NCBI GenBank assembly: GCA_028684405.1
Contig: JAQUGA010000066.1
Location: 1-11,484, forward strand
From: Bacteroidales bacterium
GTDB taxonomy: Bacteria; Bacteroidota; Bacteroidia; Bacteroidales; WCHB1-69
Reading direction: 5' to 3'
Length of the DNA stretch: 11,484 nucleotides
A program made the position numbers and the translations under genes. This document shows, in pieces, positions 1-7,187 of the stretch (the stretch's first letter is position 1; the number at the start of each line of letters is the position of its first letter). Under the pieces are notes generated by a model, which was not told where the DNA came from, ran no database searches, and worked only from the letters and a program-made list of their open reading frames with translations.

Positions 1-130
1 ATCTTTGGATGGGGAAGAGTTGTTTCATTTCTCTGTTAAATAGCGCTTGGCAGTAATATTGAAAAAAAACTGCCCACTTCCAAATATTGTATTTTTTAAG
101 AATTGTCAATTATTTCTCATAATTCTTTGG
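1..130. other. Non-coding leader upstream of the Crp/Fnr gene
   Basis: No gene can be supported here. Two short stop-terminated reading frames enter from the left edge on the + strand, ending at TAA 37-39 and TAG 41-43. Either could be the last dozen codons of an upstream gene, but they are too short to identify. A 6-bp inverted repeat (GGCAGT at 49-54, ACTGCC at 69-74, 14-nt A-rich loop) lacks a following T-run, so it is not a convincing terminator. The rest is AT-rich. A palindrome at 101-111 is listed separately. Confidence 0.4.
101..111. promoter_or_regulatory. Short palindrome, possible operator of the Crp/Fnr gene
   Basis: AATTG-T-CAATT is a perfect 5+1+5 palindrome. It ends 19 bp before the TAnnTTTG element at 131-138, so it covers the place where a -33 box would sit. 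No TTTG box is found at the usual spacing there. A dimeric regulator could bind this site, possibly the Crp/Fnr protein encoded just downstream. An 11-bp AT-rich palindrome can also arise by chance, so the operator role is only an inference. Confidence 0.2.
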
Positions 131-138
131 TACTTTTG
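131..138 (+). promoter_or_regulatory. Bacteroidota -7 promoter element of the Crp/Fnr gene
   Basis: TACTTTTG matches the Bacteroidota sigma-ABfr -7 consensus TAnnTTTG. Transcription would start about 6-8 nt downstream, near 145. No TTTG -33 box is seen 19-21 bp upstream, so the promoter may be weak or activator-dependent. The element overlaps the GTG at 138, which therefore should not be the start codon. The ATG at 159 would have a leader of about 14 nt. Confidence 0.5.
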
Positions 139-158
139 TGAAAAAGAGAAAATATCTT

Positions 159-854
159 ATGAAAACAATTCTAGAAAATGATGCAGACTTCTTTTGCGAT
201 ATCCAATCTCCCTGTTTTCAAGTTCTTAGCCATGAGGAGTTGGAGTTGATAAAAACTTCAAAAACTCAAGTCGTTTTCAGAAAAGGAGATAATCTAACCA
301 AGCAAGGAGCATTTATTGGGTATGTTCTTTTTTTGGTAAAGGGTTTGGTAAAACAATACATTGAGGGTCCCAGCGGAAAGTCGTTTAACTTGCGTTTGCT
401 GAGTCCAGGGCATTTTATCGGACTTTCTTCCATGTACACGCAAAATGTCTATCAGTACTCTTCTGTAGCCATCAATGAAGCCCAAGCAATACTCATCGAC
501 AGCAAAACCATTATCGAAATCTCTCAACACAATCCTCTGTTTTCGTACGCAATTTCTAAACGATTTCATTTGCAAAATGAAACCTTTTATGAAATTATGC
601 GAAAAACAATGTTCAAACAGATGCACGGACGCCTGGCTGATACCTTATTGTATCTTAGTTCCGACGCATTTGCTTCGGAAGATATTTTCCCCTTGCTTAC
701 TCGAAAAGATGTTGCAGAATTTGCTGGTATGTCGACAGAGAGTACGGTGAAAATTCTAAAATCTTTTGAAAGTGATGGTGTTATTCAATTAAAAGAGAAG
801 CAAATCATTATCAAAAATAAAAATAAACTATTGGAAATTAGTGATTTAGGCTAA
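159..854 (+). CDS. Crp/Fnr family transcriptional regulator
   Basis: A 231-residue protein with the two-domain Crp/Fnr layout: an N-terminal cyclic-nucleotide-binding-type beta-roll (about 20-115), a long dimerisation helix (about 117-150), and a C-terminal winged helix-turn-helix (about 155-225). The segment TRKDVAEFAGMSTESTVKIL (181-200) is a clear Crp-type helix-turn-helix. The ligand pocket is non-canonical. The PGHFIGL stretch has His where cAMP-binding proteins have Glu (GE), and the Arg-Ser pair that contacts the cyclic phosphate is replaced by YQYSS (98-102). cAMP is thus an unlikely ligand. Only two Cys occur near the N terminus (C13, C19), too few for an FNR [4Fe-4S] cluster. I prefer ATG 159 over an in-frame GTG at 138, because a TAnnTTTG promoter element overlaps the GTG. 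The gene stands alone and converges on an acyl-CoA synthetase gene. Its targets cannot be told from the sequence. Confidence 0.9.
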   Translation: MKTILENDADFFCDIQSPCFQVLSHEELELIKTSKTQVVFRKGDNLTKQGAFIGYVLFLVKGLVKQYIEGPSGKSFNLRLLSPGHFIGLSSMYTQNVYQYSSVAINEAQAILIDSKTIIEISQHNPLFSYAISKRFHLQNETFYEIMRKTMFKQMHGRLADTLLYLSSDAFASEDIFPLLTRKDVAEFAGMSTESTVKILKSFESDGVIQLKEKQIIIKNKNKLLEISDLG

Positions 855-921
855 ATTTTGTTTCTAAATATTATCTTGCTTTAGAGCGTAATTGCTTAAT
901 CTCGAACGGTTTTAAATATTC

Positions 922-957
922 AAAAACGGAATGACCATTTGATCATTCCGTTTTTTT
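922..957. terminator. Bidirectional intrinsic terminator between convergent genes
   Basis: Positions 922-934 pair perfectly with 943-955 (13 bp, core ACGGAATGA/TCATTCCGT) around an 8-nt loop. On the + strand the stem runs into seven T (951-957). On the - strand the A run at 922-926 gives five U. It can therefore end both the Crp/Fnr transcript and the transcript of the acyl-CoA synthetase gene ending at 967. Confidence 0.9.
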
Positions 958-966
958 ATATGAAAA

Positions 967-2616
967 TTATACAAATGCGTATTTATAACGTTTTATTTTC
1001 GAAGTAGGAGTTTTGTCAAACTCAGCTTTAATATGAATCACATACGCAATTTTGGAAGATTTAGAAACTCGGCTGTTTACATATTCAACCAATTCTGATT
1101 TCAATTTTTCGACTCTTGTATCCAATTCGTCTTTTATTTCATCAACGCGGTTTGATACATTCTCTTTTAGCTGTTCATATTGTTTTTCCATTTCATCAAT
1201 ATTGAAATTAACCAAAGCCACTAATTTCCCTTTTTTCTCAACGACAATGGATTCTAAAACTCCTTTAAATGAATTAATGACGCTTTCGATGTCTTCAGGA
1301 TAAATATTTTCTCCATTGGAACTAATGATCACATTTTTTAATCTGCTTTTAATAAAAAGTATATTTTTCTTATCTATAAAGCCAATGTCACCAGTTTTAA
1401 ACCAACCATCTTCGGTAAGGACTTCTTTTGTCAGTTCAGGCTCTTTGTAGTATCCTTTCATGACATTGTCTCCTTTTGCCCAAATTTCACCTTCACCTGT
1501 ACGTGGGTCAGGATTGTTTATTTTTAATGTAACTCCTTCCACTGCAGGTCCTGTTGATTGTAAACGAACCATGGAAGGATTCGCTCCAGCAAGCAAGGGA
1601 GCAGTTTCTGTTAGTCCGTATCCAATGGCATAAGGAAATCCGCCTTCCAATAGAAAGCGCTCAACAGTTTTGTCTAATTTGGCTCCACCAATTCCGAAAA
1701 ATCGAATTCTTCCTCCAAAAGTTTCCATCAATTGGGCACAGGCTTTTTTATGCATCACTTTACGCATAAAAGGAATGGAATATAGTGTTCTCAGTAGAGG
1801 TGTTTTTGTTAATTCAGGATATATTTTACTGTTGAAAATCTTTTCAATAATGAGAGGTACAGTAAGCATAATTGAAGGGCGAACCTGTTTCAATGCAGGA
1901 AGTAGAACAGATGCTGTAGGAGGTTTTCTTAAGAAATAAATGGATGCTCCCCGCATGATGGAATACAAGAAGCATAAGCTGGCTTCCAAAACATGCGATA
2001 ATGGCAGTACTGACAAATATACATCATAACTGTGAACCGGTTGCAAAATAAATAACTGCTTTAATTGAGAAATCAAGTTTTTATGCGTTAGCATAACTCC
2101 TTTTGATTTACCCGTAGTTCCAGATGTGTATATGATGACTGCAATATCATCGGGCTTGCTGAAATACATTTTAAGCTGTTTTTCAACTGGAGCATTGTCG
2201 GCTTTGTAAACTTCTAAAGTATCAACATCTACAACCAAAGGATATTTTTGTAAGACATCCTTGTGTTTCTCGAAAAAACGTTGTGATACAAATATAGCTT
2301 TCGTTTCCGAATGCTCTAGAATGTTGTCTATTTCATGCTCTGAAAATTCATTCAATAAAGGAACAACAATGGCTCCTAGGTAAATAGCAGAATAATAACC
2401 CATACACCATTGTGGTGAATTGGGCGACAACAATGCCACTTTGTCTTCCTTTTGAATTCCGTATGAAGCCAATAAAGCGGCATAACTTGCTACTTTATTA
2501 TGATACTCTTGATATGTAATTGCTTTTTTACCAGCAAATCCATAGGAGTCTTTGGTAGCATAATTTTTTAAATTATGTTGCAACATTTGTTGCAGGTTTG
2601 TGAACTTATGTTCCAT
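967..2616 (-). CDS. Long-chain acyl-CoA synthetase (AMP-binding, ANL superfamily), copy A
   Basis: A 549-residue adenylate-forming enzyme expected to activate fatty acids to acyl-AMP and then acyl-CoA. It has no signal peptide, so it is probably cytoplasmic or membrane-associated. Visible motifs are the P-loop YTSGTTGKSKG (163-173), the adenine-binding GYGLTETAP (332-340), and the ribose-contacting TGD (408-410). The hinge/A8 motif SRLKNVI...NGENIYPEDIE spans 424-444. The C-terminal TPTSKIKR (536-543) resembles the TPTLKxKR of long-chain enzymes, so K540 is the likely catalytic lysine. The A8 motif has Ser where the tandem paralogue and most family members have Gly. A charged helical stretch (about 473-515) with coiled-coil character interrupts the C-terminal lid domain. 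An in-frame ATG at 2691 would add 25 residues, but a complete promoter lies inside that extension. The ATG at 2616 also aligns with the start of the paralogue. Chain-length specificity cannot be read from the sequence. Confidence 0.9.
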   Translation of the reverse strand: MEHKFTNLQQMLQHNLKNYATKDSYGFAGKKAITYQEYHNKVASYAALLASYGIQKEDKVALLSPNSPQWCMGYYSAIYLGAIVVPLLNEFSEHEIDNILEHSETKAIFVSQRFFEKHKDVLQKYPLVVDVDTLEVYKADNAPVEKQLKMYFSKPDDIAVIIYTSGTTGKSKGVMLTHKNLISQLKQLFILQPVHSYDVYLSVLPLSHVLEASLCFLYSIMRGASIYFLRKPPTASVLLPALKQVRPSIMLTVPLIIEKIFNSKIYPELTKTPLLRTLYSIPFMRKVMHKKACAQLMETFGGRIRFFGIGGAKLDKTVERFLLEGGFPYAIGYGLTETAPLLAGANPSMVRLQSTGPAVEGVTLKINNPDPRTGEGEIWAKGDNVMKGYYKEPELTKEVLTEDGWFKTGDIGFIDKKNILFIKSRLKNVIISSNGENIYPEDIESVINSFKGVLESIVVEKKGKLVALVNFNIDEMEKQYEQLKENVSNRVDEIKDELDTRVEKLKSELVEYVNSRVSKSSKIAYVIHIKAEFDKTPTSKIKRYKYAFV

Positions 2617-2633
2617 GTTTGATATTATAACAA

Positions 2634-2664
2634 CAAAATTAAATGTCTGCAAAAATAACTCAAA
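2634..2664 (-). promoter_or_regulatory. Complete Bacteroidota promoter of acyl-CoA synthetase A
   Basis: On the minus strand, TTTG (complement of 2661-2664) is followed after exactly 19 bp by TAATTTTG (complement of 2634-2641). This matches the TTTG-N19-21-TAnnTTTG consensus fully. The predicted start near 2627 leaves a leader of about 10 nt before ATG 2616. The promoter lies inside the longest open reading frame and so argues for the shorter protein. Confidence 0.75.
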
Positions 2665-2770
2665 TAACTCATATCCCATACTTTTTAGCACCTGAGCCTT
2701 CTTTAATTATACGGTTTTTGTTTATTACTTGATGCAGGGATTTGATTTATAGTTGTTTAAGTCAATCTTT

Positions 2771-2816
2771 AAAAAACTCCTAAATATTGTTTGGAAAAAC
2801 AATATTTAAGAGTTTT
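2771..2816 (-). terminator. Strong intrinsic terminator after acyl-CoA synthetase B
   Basis: Positions 2773-2792 pair with 2797-2816 around a 4-nt loop: 19 base pairs and one C/A mismatch (2780/2809). Read on the minus strand, the stem ends in the U-run given by the A tract at 2771-2776. It lies 62 bp beyond the stop of copy B and upstream of the promoter of copy A, so readthrough from B to A should be limited. The remainder of this intergenic stretch (about 2665-2770 and 2817-2877) shows nothing recognisable. Confidence 0.85.
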
Positions 2817-2877
2817 CAAATATAATAAGCTTGGTTAGCGATTTGCAATAGTGTGAAATAACTTCGCAATAATGTAA

Positions 2878-4530
2878 TTATGCAATGGCGTATTTATATC
2901 TTTTTATTTTTTGAGTAGGGGTTTTGTCAAACTCGCTTTTAACTTCAATCACGTAGGATATTCGAGAAGATGAAGAAACTCTACTGTTTACATATTTAAT
3001 TAGTTCGCTTTTCAAAAATTCAATCTTTTCGTCAATATCCATTTTGAGCATGTCTACTTTTGCAGTGAATTGTTCTTTAAATAGTTCGTAATGTTTCTCT
3101 ACTTCTTCCATATTAAAGTTGACCATGGCTATAAGTTTGCCTTTTTTCTCAACCACAATAGATTCCATGACTCCTTTGAAAGAGTTGATAACACTCTCAA
3201 TATCTTCTGGATAGATGTTTTCGCCGTTGGATCCGATAATGACATTTTTTAAACGACCTCTAATGTACAATCTATTTTCTTTATCCATAAAAGCAATATC
3301 GCCAGTTTTAAACCAACCATCATCGGTCAAAACTTCTTTGGTCAATTCCGGTTCTTTATAATATCCCAGCATCACATTGTTGCCTTTTGCCCAAATTTCG
3401 CCTTCTCCTGTTCGCGAATCAGGATTGTGGATTTTTAGTTGTACACCTTCAATGGCAGGGCCTGTGGATTGTAGATGAACCATGCTAGGGCTTAAGCCAG
3501 CAAGAAGAGGAGACGTTTCGGTCAGTCCATATCCAATAGAATATGGGAATTTCCCTTCCAGTAAAAAACGTTCTACTTCTCTATCTAGTTTTGTTCCTCC
3601 AATTCCGTAAAAGCGAAGTCGACCACCAAAAGTTTCATAAAGAGCTTTTGCTGCTTTTTTGTGCATTACTTTTCGCATCAATGGAATGGAATAAAGGATT
3701 TTATAAAGTCTCGATTTCGTTAATTCTGGATATATTTTATTTCTAAAAATCTTTTCCATAATCATTGGAACCGTGAGCATCATCGTGGGTCTTACGAGTT
3801 TTAAGGCAGGTAATAATACGGCAGCCGTGGGAGCTTTTTCGAGATAATAAGTAGAAGAGCCGCTCATCATTGAGGTTAATAAGCCCAAACTGCATTCATA
3901 GGTATGTGATAATGGCAAAACGGATAGCCACGTGTCAGTAGGCAGAACGGGTTGTAGAGTTGCCACCATTTTAATCTGTTCGCACAAATTGTGATGAGAC
4001 AACATGACCCCTTTTGATTTTCCGGTAGTTCCGGATGTATAGATGATGGCGGCTAAATCATCTTTTGATATCTCTATTGTTTCGTCTGAATTGAAAGCAA
4101 TATCTTCTAAGCGTGTAGAAACGACAGAAGAGTCCATTATATTAATTATTAAATCTAATTTCTCGAGAACGGGTCTGTATTTGTCCAACATTTTTTGATG
4201 AACAAAAATCCCTTTGGCTTCACAATGCTCAAGAATATTATCAATTTCGTAGGATGAAAAATCGTTCATCAATGGAATTACAACAGCTCCAATTGATACA
4301 ATTGAAAAATATGCGATTCCCCATTGTGGCGAATTGGGAGCCAATATAGCAACTTTGTCACCGTATTTTATGCCCTTTTGTCTTAATACTTTAGAATATT
4401 GTTCGACCGCACTTCCAAATTCGCTGAATGTTAGTGCTTTAGATCCAACAAAGCCAAAAGAATCATGACTTGAATAAGCTTGAACACCATATTGCAACAG
4501 CTGTTGCAGGTTTGAAAAATCTTTTTTCAT
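2878..4530 (-). CDS. Long-chain acyl-CoA synthetase (AMP-binding, ANL superfamily), copy B
   Basis: A 550-residue paralogue of the neighbouring synthetase, collinear over its whole length and with the same predicted reaction (fatty acid + ATP + CoA to acyl-CoA). Motifs are the P-loop YTSGTTGKSKG (164-174), GYGLTETSP (333-341), TGD (409-411), canonical GRLKNVI (425-431), NGENIYPEDIE (435-445), and TPTQKIKR (537-544) with K541 as the likely catalytic lysine. A charged helix (about 474-516) sits in the lid domain, as in copy A. By eye, 79 of 93 residues match copy A in the segment starting AKGNNVM (381-473), but only 18 of 40 in the helical stretch that follows. This points to an old tandem duplication rather than a recent one. 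The ATG at 4530 gives an N terminus that aligns with copy A, and no Shine-Dalgarno is seen. The gene has its own -7 element and a strong terminator, so it is probably expressed separately from copy A. Confidence 0.9.
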   Translation of the reverse strand: MKKDFSNLQQLLQYGVQAYSSHDSFGFVGSKALTFSEFGSAVEQYSKVLRQKGIKYGDKVAILAPNSPQWGIAYFSIVSIGAVVIPLMNDFSSYEIDNILEHCEAKGIFVHQKMLDKYRPVLEKLDLIINIMDSSVVSTRLEDIAFNSDETIEISKDDLAAIIYTSGTTGKSKGVMLSHHNLCEQIKMVATLQPVLPTDTWLSVLPLSHTYECSLGLLTSMMSGSSTYYLEKAPTAAVLLPALKLVRPTMMLTVPMIMEKIFRNKIYPELTKSRLYKILYSIPLMRKVMHKKAAKALYETFGGRLRFYGIGGTKLDREVERFLLEGKFPYSIGYGLTETSPLLAGLSPSMVHLQSTGPAIEGVQLKIHNPDSRTGEGEIWAKGNNVMLGYYKEPELTKEVLTDDGWFKTGDIAFMDKENRLYIRGRLKNVIIGSNGENIYPEDIESVINSFKGVMESIVVEKKGKLIAMVNFNMEEVEKHYELFKEQFTAKVDMLKMDIDEKIEFLKSELIKYVNSRVSSSSRISYVIEVKSEFDKTPTQKIKRYKYAIA

Positions 4531-4562
4531 ATTCGTCGCTATGTTATGTATAAAATAGAATG

Positions 4563-4570
4563 CAAATTTA
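4563..4570 (-). promoter_or_regulatory. -7 promoter element of acyl-CoA synthetase B
   Basis: The minus strand reads TAAATTTG, matching TAnnTTTG, 32 bp before the ATG at 4530. No TTTG -33 box is found 19-21 bp further upstream (about 4590-4595). The promoter is therefore incomplete compared with that of copy A and may be weaker or need an activator. Confidence 0.45.
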
Positions 4571-4735
4571 CGACAATTTTTGTAAGTGAGCTTGTTTTTG
4601 AAAGTTTATTTGATTGATCTTGTTTTGAAGCCTATCTATTGGATTTCGATTTAGTTACGATAAATAAATTTGAATTTTCTCAGGAGGATAGCAATTCTGT
4701 CAAAATTGATTTGTTAAAACGGGGAATCGCTCATC

Positions 4736-4768
4736 TTTATTATGATGGCTGAATTTTTCCTAACTTTG
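4736..4768 (+). promoter_or_regulatory. Promoter of the D-2-hydroxyacid dehydrogenase gene
   Basis: TAACTTTG at 4761-4768 matches the TAnnTTTG -7 consensus. A near-match -33 box (TTTA at 4736-4739, one mismatch to TTTG) lies 21 bp upstream. Initiation near 4775 would leave a leader of about 11 nt before ATG 4786. A second TAnnTTTG match at 4665-4672 is too far upstream to be preferred. Confidence 0.55.
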
Positions 4769-4785
4769 TTCTAAAATATTTATTT

Positions 4786-5739
4786 ATGAAAATTGTAATA
4801 GCAGAGCCTATTGGTATTAGTCCTTCGGTCTTGAGAGAATTTCGGAAAAATTTAGAAAATTCAGGACATGAACTCATTGCATTTGAGGTCCGTCCCGAAA
4901 ATGATTTAGAACTTTTAAATCGTCTCCGCAGTGCCGAAATTGTGGTTGTTTCGAATCTTTCAATTTCTGGAGAAATAATTCAGCAATGTGAAAAGCTGAA
5001 ACTTATTGCCGTTGCTTTTACGGGCATCGATCATATTGATGTGGAAACGTGTAAAAAGCAGAAAATTCAAATATGCAATGCTGCTGGTTATTCTACAGTG
5101 GCTGTTTCAGAACTAACAATAGGACTGATTATGGATGCTTTGAGAAAAATAACGGAATTGCATTACGAAACTATAAATGGGGGAACACGGAAACAGTTTT
5201 TGGGCACCGAGCTTTCGGGAAAAACGGTGGGAATTGTTGGCACTGGCGACATTGGAGGAAAAGTAGCGGAAATTCTTACTGCATTTGGCTGCAAAGTGTT
5301 GGCCTACAGCAGAACGCATAAAGCCAAGCTGATAAAAATAGGAGTAAAATATGTTGATTTAGATCTTTTGTTGAACGAATCTGATATTGTCACCATTCAC
5401 GTTCCACATATTCCAGAAACCAATTTAATGTTTAACAAAGAGAGCTTTTCTAAAATGAAAACAGCTTCTTACTTTATTAATACGGCTCGTGGAAAAGTGG
5501 TCGATAGTTATGCTTTAGCCGATGCTTTAAAAAGCGGAAAACTTTCGGGTGCCGCCGTGGATGTGTATGAATATGAGCCACCAATCCAAAAAGACCATCC
5601 TCTTCTGTCTGCTCCCAATATCGTTTTAACGCCGCACATTGCTTTTGCTACAAAAGAGGCCATCGAGAAAAGAAGCAAAATCGTAATCAATAATATTTTG
5701 ACCTGGCTGGATGGAAATCCCGAAAATATCTGTTTGTAA
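4786..5739 (+). CDS. NAD-dependent D-2-hydroxyacid dehydrogenase family protein
   Basis: A 317-residue cytosolic oxidoreductase of the D-isomer-specific 2-hydroxyacid dehydrogenase family, which interconverts a 2-keto acid and a D-2-hydroxy acid with NAD(P)H. A split substrate-binding domain (about 1-100 and 285-317) surrounds a Rossmann domain (about 101-284). The dinucleotide motif is GTGDIGG (152-158). The catalytic triad is in the expected order: R235 in NTARG, E264 in YEYEPP, and H284 in TPHIAFAT. The Arg-Glu spacing of 29 residues equals that known for SerA-type enzymes. Length is normal for glycerate/hydroxypyruvate or D-lactate dehydrogenase-like members, and there is no C-terminal ACT domain as in many SerA proteins. 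The substrate cannot be assigned. ATG 4786 follows a good promoter and lacks a Shine-Dalgarno. The gene diverges from acyl-CoA synthetase B and converges on the helicase gene with a 17-bp gap. Confidence 0.9.
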   Translation: MKIVIAEPIGISPSVLREFRKNLENSGHELIAFEVRPENDLELLNRLRSAEIVVVSNLSISGEIIQQCEKLKLIAVAFTGIDHIDVETCKKQKIQICNAAGYSTVAVSELTIGLIMDALRKITELHYETINGGTRKQFLGTELSGKTVGIVGTGDIGGKVAEILTAFGCKVLAYSRTHKAKLIKIGVKYVDLDLLLNESDIVTIHVPHIPETNLMFNKESFSKMKTASYFINTARGKVVDSYALADALKSGKLSGAAVDVYEYEPPIQKDHPLLSAPNIVLTPHIAFATKEAIEKRSKIVINNILTWLDGNPENICL

Positions 5740-5756
5740 AATAAATATTGAACGTT

Positions 5757-7184
5757 TTATTCCAGAAAAAAATCTTCGTGAAAATTCACTAAATATACTT
5801 TTTGAGTGGCTCGCGTAACCGCCGTATAGAGCCATCTTAAGTAATCAATATTGATTCTCTCTTTGGTCAAATAGCCTTGATCGACAAAAACGACATCCCA
5901 CTGTCCGCCTTGGGTTTTGTGGCAGGTGTATGCATACGCAAATTTTACTTGCAATGCTTGCAGCCAAGGGTCGTTACGGATTCCCAAAGGACTGGATTGA
6001 TATCCCCCATGCAGCATATGATCATTGACCACTTCGTTGTAAAGTCGTTTTGATTCTTCAATCCCCAATGATGGTCCTTCAGAATGAATAGAATCCAAGT
6101 TTATCCGTGCATCAAAAACCAAACTTTTATCGTCCATGGGGATTTCAAATTCACAATCGGCAAAGCGTGATCCATAGAGTTCGTAAAACTTGATAATACG
6201 ATTGATTTTTAGAATGTCTCCATTGGCCAAAAAGCCTATTCCCGAACCAGAAGGAAGCCAAAAATAGTTATTTCGGGTAATCATTAAATAATCTCCAGCA
6301 TTTATTTCGTCTTCTCTATACAACACTCGATTTCGTATTTCAGCATTGATCAAATTGGCTCTTTTGTTCGAGGTTGTGATAAATGCAATATCGCTTTCGC
6401 TCATGCTGTTGTAAACATTGTTCATCACATCTTCCAAATCAAGTCCGCTGATTCTTTCAATGTCAGTAAAAGATGAAACTTTGAAGAGTTTTCCTGTAAT
6501 GTTATCTTTGTCAATCTGTTTTCGAATGTAGGTTGCATTTGCCAAAATACCCGATTCCATTTGTTGGCGAACCACTTGTGTCAATACCATCGACGAAATG
6601 TCGATAGCGTAGGTCGAATTTAAATATTCTTTGTTCAAAGCCGGACTTAAACTGGTTCCAACCGGGGGCAATTGGGCGGGATCGCCTACAAACAAAATCT
6701 TGCATTGATAACCATTAAGAACATATTGAATCAAATCATCCAAGAGTCGTCTTCTGCCAAACACATTGTTGCTCGTTTGGTTTGAATCAGCAGGAATCAT
6801 GGATGCTTCATCGATAATAAAAAGAGTATTTTTATGATTGTTCTCATCCAAAACAATGGATGGGGAACTGTCGGTATTTAAATCAAATTGATAAATTTTC
6901 TTATGAATAGTGATGGCTTTTCGTTGTGTGTACGAAGCCAAAACTTTTGCTGCTCTTCCGGTGGGTGCCAGCAGTACACTTCGTTTTTTGTATCTGGGCA
7001 ATGATTTTACCAATGCACTAATCACACTGGTTTTTCCGGTTCCAGCATAACCGCTCAAAATAAAAATCCCCGGTTTTTCAAAATCCAACAAAAAAGGGTC
7101 TATCGCTTCGAAAAATTCAATTTGATTTTTGGTTGCTTCGTATGAGAAATTGTCAAGAAAAATGGAAAGACGATTGTTGTTCAT
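5757..7184 (-). CDS. RecD/Pif1-like SF1 ATP-dependent DNA helicase
   Basis: A 475-residue superfamily 1 helicase that looks complete. Motifs are Walker A GYAGTGKT (45-52), motif Ia APTGRAAK (73-80), Walker B DEAS (125-128), motif III GDPAQLPPVG (168-177), and a UvrD_C_2-type C-terminal segment with YTCHKTQGGQWD (419-430, motif V). Motif VI is RWLYTAVTRAT (450-460) with the arginine finger in VTR. This fits the RecD2/Dda/Pif1 group, whose members use ATP to move 5' to 3' on single-stranded DNA. The size is closer to a stand-alone Dda-like helicase than to RecD of RecBCD or the longer RecD2, and no RecB or RecC is nearby. A role in replication-fork or recombination processing is inference. ATG 7184 follows the tamL stop by 3 nt, so the gene is probably co-transcribed as the last gene of the operon. 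No clear terminator hairpin follows its stop. Confidence 0.88.
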   Translation of the reverse strand: MNNNRLSIFLDNFSYEATKNQIEFFEAIDPFLLDFEKPGIFILSGYAGTGKTSVISALVKSLPRYKKRSVLLAPTGRAAKVLASYTQRKAITIHKKIYQFDLNTDSSPSIVLDENNHKNTLFIIDEASMIPADSNQTSNNVFGRRRLLDDLIQYVLNGYQCKILFVGDPAQLPPVGTSLSPALNKEYLNSTYAIDISSMVLTQVVRQQMESGILANATYIRKQIDKDNITGKLFKVSSFTDIERISGLDLEDVMNNVYNSMSESDIAFITTSNKRANLINAEIRNRVLYREDEINAGDYLMITRNNYFWLPSGSGIGFLANGDILKINRIIKFYELYGSRFADCEFEIPMDDKSLVFDARINLDSIHSEGPSLGIEESKRLYNEVVNDHMLHGGYQSSPLGIRNDPWLQALQVKFAYAYTCHKTQGGQWDVVFVDQGYLTKERINIDYLRWLYTAVTRATQKVYLVNFHEDFFLE

Positions 7185-7187
7185 AGC

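Noticed and set aside
49..74. Inverted repeat GGCAGT/ACTGCC near the left edge as a terminator of an upstream gene.
   Set aside because: The stem is only 6 bp with a 14-nt loop and no T-run follows on either strand.
4665..4672. A second TAnnTTTG match (TAAATTTG) on the + strand upstream of the dehydrogenase gene.
   Set aside because: It lies about 115 bp before the start codon, has no well-spaced -33 TTTG, and a better placed match exists at 4761-4768. In AT-rich DNA such 6-of-8 matches arise by chance.
4618..4752. A 45-codon stop-free + strand stretch upstream of the dehydrogenase, with a protein-like tail (KIDLLKRGIAHLYYDG) before TGA 4750-4752, and an AGGAGG at 4682-4687.
   Set aside because: It contains no ATG in frame, the AGGAGG is not followed by a start codon at suitable distance, and a stop-free run of this length is expected occasionally by chance. 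It could be a decayed gene end, but I cannot support that without a protein search; a clear hit of these residues to a known family would revive it.
967..5739. The Crp/Fnr regulator, two acyl-CoA synthetases and dehydrogenase as a single fatty-acid pathway locus.
   Set aside because: The genes are on different strands with separate promoters and terminators, no beta-oxidation genes are present, and no shared operator sequence was seen.
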